Positions 58,134 through 64,000 of a DNA stretch of 64,000 bases are shown piece after piece; the stretch's first letter is position 1, and every line of letters starts with the position of its first letter. The notes beneath the pieces are model-generated. The model was not told where the DNA came from. It searched no databases and saw only the letters and a program-made list of their open reading frames with translations. Source of the stretch: Comamonas sp. (lineage in GTDB: Bacteria; Pseudomonadota; Gammaproteobacteria; Burkholderiales; Burkholderiaceae_C); assembly GCA_031277805.1 (NCBI GenBank), contig JAITLR010000027.1, positions 226,682-290,681 on the forward strand, read 5' to 3'. The position numbers and the translations under genes were made by a program.

Positions 58134-59429
58134 ATGGTTCCACATCTTGTCACGGCTTTGACCGGCCCCATTAACGAACTCGAGCAGCGCGTGCTTGACT
58201 CCATGCCAGCGATCGAACGCTGGTTCCGTCTGGAGTGGATGGAGCACACGCCCCCGTTCTATTGCTCGGTGGATATTCGTAATGCGGGTTTCAAGCTGGC
58301 ACCGGTGGACACCAACCTTTTTCCCGGCGGTTGGAACAATCTGACCGACGATATGCTGCCACTGGCCGTGCAGGCTGCGATGGCTGCTATCGAAAAGATA
58401 TGTCCTGAAGCGCGCAACCTGCTCATCATTCCCGAGAACCACACACGCAACACCCATTACCTGGCCAGCGTGCTGCAGCTCAAGCGCATCTTCAGCATGG
58501 CGGGTCTCAATGTGCGCATTGGCTCCATCAGTCCCGAGATCAAGAAGACGCTGTCCATCACGCTACCGCTGGGCGACGAGATCAAGCTGGAGCCGGTGAT
58601 CCGTACCAAGCGCCGCCTGGGGCTCAAGGATTTCGACCCCTGCACCATCTTGCTGAACAACGACCTGTCCACAGGCGTGCCCGGCATTGTTGAGGAGCTG
58701 TATGAGCAATATCTGCTGCCGCCACTGCATGCAGGCTGGAATGTGCGTCGCAAGAGTCGCCATTTCCAGAGCTATGAGGAAGTCTCCAAGCGCTTTGGCA
58801 AGTTGCTGGGCATTGACCCCTGGCTGATCAATCCCATCTTCGGCCGTGTGGAGAACATCGACTTCGCCGAAGGCACGGGCATGGATGCCCTGGCTGACCA
58901 GGTGGATGTCACCCTTTCCAAGGTGCGCCGCAAGTACAAGGAATACGGCATCAAGGAAAAGCCGTTTGCCGTGGTCAAGGCCGACAACGGCACCTATGGC
59001 ATGGGCGTGATGACCGTGCGCGATGCCAAGGAGCTGGCCGCACTGCCGCGCAAGAGCCGCAACAAGATGGGTGTCATCAAGGACGGTCAGACCGTGCATG
59101 ACGTCATCGTGCAGGAAGGCGTGCTGACTTATGAACGCATGCACAACGCCGTGGCCGAACCCGTGGTCTACATGATGGACCGCTATGTGGTGGGCGGTTT
59201 CTATCGCATGCACCCCGAGCGCGGCGAGGACGAGAATCTCAATGCTCCCGGAGCAGGCTATGTGCCTCTGGCTTTCCAGCAGAGCAACCATCTGCCCCAG
59301 GCCAGTGCACGCCCCGGAGCCAGCGCACCCAACCGCTTCTATATGTATGGGGTGATTGCACGTCTGGCCATGCTGGCAGCCAGCTATGAGCTGGAAGCCA
59401 CCAACCCGGATGCAGAAATTTACGACTGA
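58134..59429 (+). CDS. gshA: Glutamate-cysteine ligase, proteobacterial type
   Basis: This 431-aa protein belongs to the distinct proteobacterial gshA class, unlike the E. coli type. It starts MVPHLVTALTGPINELEQRV and has LIIPENHTRNTHYL, HAGWNVRRKSRHFQSYEEV, VVKADNGTYGMGVMTV and QEGVLTYERMHNAVAEPVVYM. It makes gamma-glutamylcysteine, the first step of glutathione synthesis. gshB, the second step, lies 3.3 kb downstream with kup and a benE-like gene between them. Confidence 0.94.
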   Translation: MVPHLVTALTGPINELEQRVLDSMPAIERWFRLEWMEHTPPFYCSVDIRNAGFKLAPVDTNLFPGGWNNLTDDMLPLAVQAAMAAIEKICPEARNLLIIPENHTRNTHYLASVLQLKRIFSMAGLNVRIGSISPEIKKTLSITLPLGDEIKLEPVIRTKRRLGLKDFDPCTILLNNDLSTGVPGIVEELYEQYLLPPLHAGWNVRRKSRHFQSYEEVSKRFGKLLGIDPWLINPIFGRVENIDFAEGTGMDALADQVDVTLSKVRRKYKEYGIKEKPFAVVKADNGTYGMGVMTVRDAKELAALPRKSRNKMGVIKDGQTVHDVIVQEGVLTYERMHNAVAEPVVYMMDRYVVGGFYRMHPERGEDENLNAPGAGYVPLAFQQSNHLPQASARPGASAPNRFYMYGVIARLAMLAASYELEATNPDAEIYD

Positions 59430-59508
59430 CGGCTTGGGTCTCTGAGTCAGAGCACAATGCGGCAACTTTGATGACCTGCTGACCGCCTTACGAGTCGCTT
59501 CCCGAACC

Positions 59509-61377
59509 GTGCAAAACTCGAAATCCTCCTTGTCTGCCCTCACGCTGGGCGCTATTGGTGTTGTTTATGGAGACATAGGCACCAGCGTGCTGTATTCGGT
59601 CAAGGAGGTCTTTGGCTCGGGCCATGTGCCCTTCACCCCGGCCAATGTGTATGGCGTGCTGTCCGTGCTGTTCTGGACACTCACGATCATCGTCTCGCTC
59701 AAATACGTGGTGCTGGTGCTGCGTGCCGACAACAACGGCGAAGGCGGGCTGGTCGCCATGCTGGCTCTGGCCTCCCAGACCGTCAAGGACAAGCCCAAGC
59801 TCTCAAGCACGCTGTTTTTGGTGGGCATGTTCGGCACCTCGCTGTTCTATGGGGATGGGGTCATCACACCGGCCATCTCGGTGCTCTCCGCGGTGGAGGG
59901 TCTGGAGGTGATTTCGCCGCACTTCACCAAGGCGGTGATCCCGCTGACGCTGGTCATTCTGTTCTTGCTGTTCTGGGTGCAAAAGCGCGGGACGGCCGGC
60001 ATCGGTAAGTTCTTTGGCCCCATCACCGCCACCTGGTTTGTTTGCATCGCCCTGCTGGGCGTGCGCCAGATCATGGGGCACCCCGAAATCCTGGCGGGGC
60101 TGAGCCCGCATTACGCGGTGGGCTTCATCTGGAACAACCCTGGCACCAGCTTCATCATTCTGGGCGCGGTGGTGCTTTGCGTGACGGGGGCCGAGGCGCT
60201 GTATGCCGACCTCGGCCACTTCGGCAAAAAGCCGATTCGTCTGGCCTGGTTCAGCATTGCCATGCCTGCGCTCACGCTCAATTACTTCGGGCAGGGCGCG
60301 CTGCTGCTGGCCAACCCCGAGGCCGTCAAGAACCCGTTTTTCATGATGGCGCCCAGCTGGGCGCTGCTGCCACTGGTCATCATGGCCACCATGGCCACTG
60401 TGATTGCCTCCCAGGCCCTGATTACCGGTGCGTTCAGCGTCACACGTCAGGTGATTCAGCTCGGTTACTTTCCGCGCTTTGAGGTGCGTCACACCAGCGT
60501 CAAGGAAATGGGGCAAATCTATATGCCGCTGGTCAACTGGGGGCTGTTTGTGGCGATTGCCCTGGCGGTGCTGCTGTTCAGAAACAGTGGCAACCTCGCC
60601 GCGGCCTACGGTATTGCGGTGACGCTGGACATGCTGATCACCACCATGCTGACCTTTTTCGTCATCCGCTACCGCTGGAACTATCCGCTGGCCTTGTGCC
60701 TGCTGGCCACGGGTTTCTTCTTTGTGGTGGATCTGGCTTTCTTTGCCTCGAACCTGCTCAAGCTGCTGGAGGGCGGGTGGTTCCCGCTGCTGATCGGTGG
60801 CACGGTGTTCACGCTGATGATGACCTGGCGCAAGGGGCGCGAACTGCTGCACCAGCGTCTGCAAGCCGATGCGCTGGACCTGCGTCAGTTTCTGGAGTCC
60901 ACCTGGCGTCATCCGCCCACGCGCGTGCCTGGTACGGCGGTGTTTCTCTCGGGCGAGCCGGGCACTGTGCCGCACGCCTTGCTGCACAACCTCAAGCACA
61001 ACAAGGTGCTGCATGAGCGAAACCTGTTTGTGACCGTGCGCAATCACGAAGTGCCCTGGGTGGGGCTGGACAAGAGGGTGCAGGCCGAGGCATTGGGCGG
61101 CGACTGCTGGGAAGTCACCATCAACTACGGCTTCAAGAACGAGCCTGATGTGCCGGCGGCCCTGGCACAGCTCCGCACCCAGGGCTGCAGCCTGGACGCC
61201 ATGTCCACCAGCTATTTCCTGTCGCGTGATCTCATCATTCCGCGTATGAACAACTCCATGGCCCACTGGCGTGAGAAGCTGTTTGCCCAGATGCACAAGA
61301 ATGCCAGTCGGGTTTCGGACTTTCTGCATCTGCCCAACAACTCGGTGGTGGAACTGGGCTCCAAGATCGAGCTCTGA
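59509..61377 (+). CDS. kup: Low-affinity potassium transporter Kup
   Basis: This 622-aa protein has about 12 TM segments. It starts [30 protein letters not shown] with the family GDIGTS motif, followed by [28 protein letters not shown] and a C-terminal soluble domain. It imports K+ with H+, mostly at low pH. The start codon is GTG at 59509, since no in-frame ATG exists before the GDIGTS segment. It lies 79 bp after gshA in the same direction. Confidence 0.95.
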   Translation: MQNSKSSLSALTLGAIGVVYGDIGTSVLYSVKEVFGSGHVPFTPANVYGVLSVLFWTLTIIVSLKYVVLVLRADNNGEGGLVAMLALASQTVKDKPKLSSTLFLVGMFGTSLFYGDGVITPAISVLSAVEGLEVISPHFTKAVIPLTLVILFLLFWVQKRGTAGIGKFFGPITATWFVCIALLGVRQIMGHPEILAGLSPHYAVGFIWNNPGTSFIILGAVVLCVTGAEALYADLGHFGKKPIRLAWFSIAMPALTLNYFGQGALLLANPEAVKNPFFMMAPSWALLPLVIMATMATVIASQALITGAFSVTRQVIQLGYFPRFEVRHTSVKEMGQIYMPLVNWGLFVAIALAVLLFRNSGNLAAAYGIAVTLDMLITTMLTFFVIRYRWNYPLALCLLATGFFFVVDLAFFASNLLKLLEGGWFPLLIGGTVFTLMMTWRKGRELLHQRLQADALDLRQFLESTWRHPPTRVPGTAVFLSGEPGTVPHALLHNLKHNKVLHERNLFVTVRNHEVPWVGLDKRVQAEALGGDCWEVTINYGFKNEPDVPAALAQLRTQGCSLDAMSTSYFLSRDLIIPRMNNSMAHWREKLFAQMHKNASRVSDFLHLPNNSVVELGSKIEL

Positions 61378-61390
61378 AGAGTTCTGGCCA

Positions 61391-61435
61391 AATAATGCTC
61401 TAACGCTTGTGTAGAAAGCGCTGGCAGCTATTTAT
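61391..61435 (+). repeat. R2 repeat between kup and benE-like gene
   Basis: AATAATGCTCTAACGCTTGTG, spacer, AGAAAGCGCTGGCAGCTATTTATT. The right arm AAGCGCTGGCAGCT equals that of the perfect copy at 636-649. The left arm is decayed. Confidence 0.65.
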
Positions 61436-61515
61436 TCGGGAGTGATGACGCTCCTCGTGATTCACGGTCACCTAAATGGCCCGTCATGACGCGGGCCTGG
61501 TGACAGAATGCGTAG

Positions 61516-62694
61516 ATGCGCTTTTTCAAAGACTTGAGTCCTGCGGCTCTGGCTGCAGGATTTGTGGCCGTTCTTGTAGGCTTTACCAGCTCGGTGGCCC
61601 TGGTGTTTCAGGCGGCTCAGGCATTCCATGCCACACCGCAGCAGATCACATCCTGGATCTGGGCGCTGGGCCTGGGCATGGGTCTGTGTTCGCTGGTGCC
61701 ATCCCTGATCTTGCGCATGCCTGTGATGGTGGCCTGGTCCACTCCGGGGGCTGCAGTGCTGGCGACTGCGGGGCTGGCTGGTGGTTTTTCCATGGGGGAG
61801 GCGATCGGCGCCTTTATCGTCAGTGCGGCGCTCATCATTCTGGTGGGGGCGACAGGCTGGTTCGAGCGCATCATGAACCGCATCCCCATGGAAATCGCTT
61901 CGGCTTTGTTGGCCGGTGTGCTGGCCAAGTTTGGCATGCAGGCGTTTTCCGCTGCGGAGACCAATCTGCCCCTGGTGCTGGTCATGCTGTTGGCTTATTT
62001 GTTGTCGCGCCGCATGGTGCCGCGCTATGCCGTCATCCTCACCTTGTTGGCGGGGACGATCTGGGCAGCGGTGCTGGGACAGATGCAATGGTCTGCCGTT
62101 CATGCTGGGCTGGCCATCCCTGTCTATACGGCGCCGGTGTTCTCGGTGCAGGCGCTGGTCAGCTTGGCACTGCCTCTGTTTGTGGTCACCATGGCCTCTC
62201 AGAACCTGCCGGGCGTGGCAGTCATTCGGGCTACGGGTTATCCGATACCTGTTTCCAAGGTCATCAGCATGACCGGCGTGGCCACCTTGCTGCTGGCGCC
62301 CTTTGGCGGCTATGCGCTCAACCTCAGCGCCATCACGGCGGCCATCTGCATGGGCGACGAGGCGCATGAAGATAGGAACAAGCGCTACACCGCAGCTGCC
62401 GTGTGCGGGCTGCTATACATTCTGATTGGCATCTTCGGGGCGGTGGTGACGGGCCTGTTGACGGCTTTCCCTAAAGAACTGGTGGCGTGCATTGCCGGCC
62501 TGGCTCTGCTGGGCTCCATTGGTGGAGGCATGGCCACAGCATTTAGGGAAGAAAAGCACCGAGAGGCGGCGCTCATCACCTTCTTGGTCACGCTCAGCGG
62601 CGTGGTCATTGCTGGTGTGGGGTCTGCTTTCTGGGGTGTGGTTGCAGGTAGTCTTGCCTTGTTCGTTCAGGGCTTCAGGGCTCGCGGAGCCTGA
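61516..62694 (+). CDS. benE: Benzoate/H+ symporter BenE-like
   Basis: This 392-aa protein has about 12 TM helices and BenE features: PAALAAGFVAVLVGFTSSVALVFQAA, MPVMVAWSTPGAAVLATAG, NRIPMEIASALLAGVLAKFG and PGVAVIRATGYPIPVSKVIS. It probably imports benzoate or a related aromatic acid with protons. No benzoate-degradation genes are adjacent. It sits between kup and gshB, so any link with the aromatic island at 8-27 kb is only by theme. Confidence 0.88.
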   Translation: MRFFKDLSPAALAAGFVAVLVGFTSSVALVFQAAQAFHATPQQITSWIWALGLGMGLCSLVPSLILRMPVMVAWSTPGAAVLATAGLAGGFSMGEAIGAFIVSAALIILVGATGWFERIMNRIPMEIASALLAGVLAKFGMQAFSAAETNLPLVLVMLLAYLLSRRMVPRYAVILTLLAGTIWAAVLGQMQWSAVHAGLAIPVYTAPVFSVQALVSLALPLFVVTMASQNLPGVAVIRATGYPIPVSKVISMTGVATLLLAPFGGYALNLSAITAAICMGDEAHEDRNKRYTAAAVCGLLYILIGIFGAVVTGLLTAFPKELVACIAGLALLGSIGGGMATAFREEKHREAALITFLVTLSGVVIAGVGSAFWGVVAGSLALFVQGFRARGA

Positions 62695-62765
62695 GCCACC
62701 CCGTTTTTCTGTAGTGTTATGCCTCGCTGGGCATGATGCCCACTATCGCAAACGAGTTCATCACC

Positions 62766-63713
62766 ATGCAAATACTGTTCGTCGCTGACCCACTGGAATC
62801 CTTTGTCATCTACAAGGACTCGACCTTTGCCATGATGCGAGAGGCCCAGCGTCGTGGCCACCAGATCGTGGCCTGTCAGCCCAGGGACATCTCCTGGCAA
62901 AGCGGCGGCAAGGTCAAGGCACAGGTGCGCTATATCTCTTTGACGGGAGACAAGAACCTGTGGTTCACGGAAACAGAGAGCCGTAGTGTGGAACTGGCCG
63001 ATTTCGGCGCCATCGTCATGCGCAAGGATCCGCCTTTTGACTCCGAGTTCTTCTACGCCACCCACATGCTCAGCCAGGCCGAGCGTGAAGGTGCCAAGGT
63101 CTTCAACAAGCCCAGCGCCTTGCGTGAGCATCCGGAAAAGCTGGCCATCATGGAGTTTGCGCAGTTCATCTCGCCAACCCTGGTGACGCGCAATGCGCAG
63201 GAAATCCGGGCCTTTCATGCCAAGCATAAAGACATCATCCTCAAGCCGCTTGATGGTATGGGCGGGATGGGCATCTTCCGTGTCGGGGAGGATGGCCGTA
63301 ACCTGGGCAGCATCATCGAAACCTTGAATCAAGGCGGCGCCATCAGCGTCATGGTGCAGAAATTCCTGCCCGATATCGTGCATGGCGACAAGCGTGTGCT
63401 CATCATCGGCGGCAAGCCGGTTCCCTATTGCCTGGCCCGTATTCCTCAAGGCAATGAGGTGCGCGGCAATCTGGCGGCCGGCGGCAAGGGCGTCGCCCAG
63501 CCTTTGGCAGAGCAAGACAAAGCCATCGCCGAGTTCATTGGTAAGCAACTGGTGCAGCGAGGTCTGCTGCTGATTGGCCTTGATGTCATTGGCCATAACG
63601 TCACTGAAATCAACGTGACCAGTCCCACTTGTTTTCAGGAGATCTTTGATCAGACAGGTTGCGATGTGGCAGAGTTGTTCATTGATGCACTGGAGCTGGC
63701 GGCTAAGGGCTGA
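62766..63713 (+). CDS. gshB: Glutathione synthetase
   Basis: This 315-aa ATP-grasp enzyme starts MQILFVADPLESFVIYKDST, with VMRKDPPFDSEFFYATHML, KPLDGMGGMGIFRV and IGLDVIGHNVTEINVTSPTCFQEI. It adds glycine to gamma-glutamylcysteine. Start 62766 fits the family; an in-frame ATG 11 codons upstream has no homology. A strong terminator follows. Confidence 0.96.
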   Translation: MQILFVADPLESFVIYKDSTFAMMREAQRRGHQIVACQPRDISWQSGGKVKAQVRYISLTGDKNLWFTETESRSVELADFGAIVMRKDPPFDSEFFYATHMLSQAEREGAKVFNKPSALREHPEKLAIMEFAQFISPTLVTRNAQEIRAFHAKHKDIILKPLDGMGGMGIFRVGEDGRNLGSIIETLNQGGAISVMVQKFLPDIVHGDKRVLIIGGKPVPYCLARIPQGNEVRGNLAAGGKGVAQPLAEQDKAIAEFIGKQLVQRGLLLIGLDVIGHNVTEINVTSPTCFQEIFDQTGCDVAELFIDALELAAKG

Positions 63714-63723
63714 TGTTTGAAAT

Positions 63724-63757
63724 AAGGCTCCGTAGGGCGTGAGCCCTACGGAGCCTT
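63724..63757 (+). terminator. Intrinsic terminator of gshB
   Basis: AAGGCTCCGTAGGGC (63724-63738), loop GTGA, GCCCTACGGAGCCTT (63743-63757) is a perfect 15-bp stem followed by GTTTTT. Confidence 0.95.
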
Positions 63758-63783
63758 GTTTTTGTGGCCCGTCAGATGGCGAG

Positions 63784-63813
63784 TTGCGTGAAGCTCAAAA
63801 ATCGGTGTACAAT
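63784..63813 (+). promoter_or_regulatory. Promoter 1 upstream of the putative rRNA leader
   Basis: TTGCGT (63784-63789), 18-bp spacer, TACAAT (63808-63813). It lies after the gshB terminator and before a second promoter, as in tandem rRNA promoters. Confidence 0.55.
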
Positions 63814-63869
63814 CCGAGACTCGCACCGAGCAGAACGCAATGTTTCTGCAAGTTGCCGGGAAGGATAAT

Positions 63870-63898
63870 TTCCTGGGCAATAAAAACTGTGCTACAAT
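63870..63898 (+). promoter_or_regulatory. Promoter 2 upstream of the putative rRNA leader
   Basis: TTCCTG (63870-63875), 17-bp spacer, TACAAT (63893-63898). It follows promoter 1 by about 85 bp. Confidence 0.55.
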
Positions 63899-63904
63899 GC
63901 AAGG

Positions 63905-64000
63905 CTTCGCTGATCGCAGCAAGCAACGAGATTTGAAATTGGTGTTAACTGATTTTGTCTCGGTTCCTTAAAAAAATACAGCCGATAAGCGTGGGCGTTT
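63905..64000 (+). ncRNA. Start of a probable rRNA operon leader (5' part; continues beyond window)
   Basis: The last bases contain GGTTCCTTAAAAAAATA, which resembles a boxA-type antitermination signal, then CAGCCGATAAGCGTGGGCG. From memory this motif occurs in betaproteobacterial rRNA leaders just before 16S rRNA. Tandem promoters and the lack of an ORF fit. The 16S gene itself is outside the window, so this is an inference. Confidence 0.5.

Noticed and set aside
1..64000. tRNA genes and intact insertion sequences
   Set aside because: No T-loop-like GGTTCRANTCC segments or transposase-like proteins were noticed on reading. A covariance search would be needed to exclude them fully.

Overview
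The window is GC-rich, densely coded chromosomal DNA from a betaproteobacterium of the Comamonadaceae, most likely Comamonas. The evidence is orphan Bug/TctC-type binding proteins, IclR-controlled Rieske oxygenase genes, a proteobacterial-type gshA and typical betaproteobacterial blocks (purE-purK-sua5, tsaB-rimI-UDG-like, lptE-holA). No tRNA, CRISPR array, prophage or intact insertion sequence was recognised. The genus is an inference from gene content.

Layout. 1-6.2 kb: 3' end of pyk, three PAP2 phosphatases on the minus strand, a divergent OmpR/QseC-like two-component system, and fba. 6.3-8.1 kb: a FadD-like acyl-CoA ligase. 8.1-27.4 kb: a one-directional catabolic island. Lobe 1 has a cupin, an alpha/beta hydrolase, an IclR regulator, an aspartate-dehydrogenase-like enzyme and a Bug protein, followed by a nucleosidase gene. 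Lobe 2 has SDR, IclR, catalytically atypical SDR, ThDP enzyme, ALDH, MFS, extradiol dioxygenase, Bug, small HTH-like protein, Rieske oxygenase, VanB-type reductase, porin and MFS. Overlapping reading frames and short gaps indicate coupled expression. A plausible scheme is hydroxy acid to keto acid (SDR), decarboxylation (ThDP), aldehyde oxidation (ALDH), ring activation (Rieske/reductase), ring cleavage (VOC dioxygenase) and hydrolysis. The substrate is unknown.

27.5-48 kb: corA, a degenerate UDG-like gene, rimI and tsaB on minus; dacB, an SGNH lipoprotein and ompW-like on plus; a cytochrome c plus Tat-signal FAD oxidase pair; purE-purK-sua5 on minus; an ABC exporter; a thioredoxin-TPR protein; a NERD protein; a META lipoprotein; an RHH protein; a DJ-1/PfpI protein; and a YbdG-like MscS channel. 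48-63.7 kb: leuS, lptE, holA, proA, trkA-trkH, gshA, kup, benE-like and gshB, which interleaves potassium uptake with glutathione synthesis. The last 290 bases carry the gshB terminator, tandem promoters and what looks like the start of an rRNA operon leader.

The intergenic DNA holds at least three families of structured repeats. The most striking (R1, five copies) sits 0-6 nt after a stop codon, in the same orientation as the gene, in four of five cases. Its hairpin stems keep pairing while their sequence changes from copy to copy.
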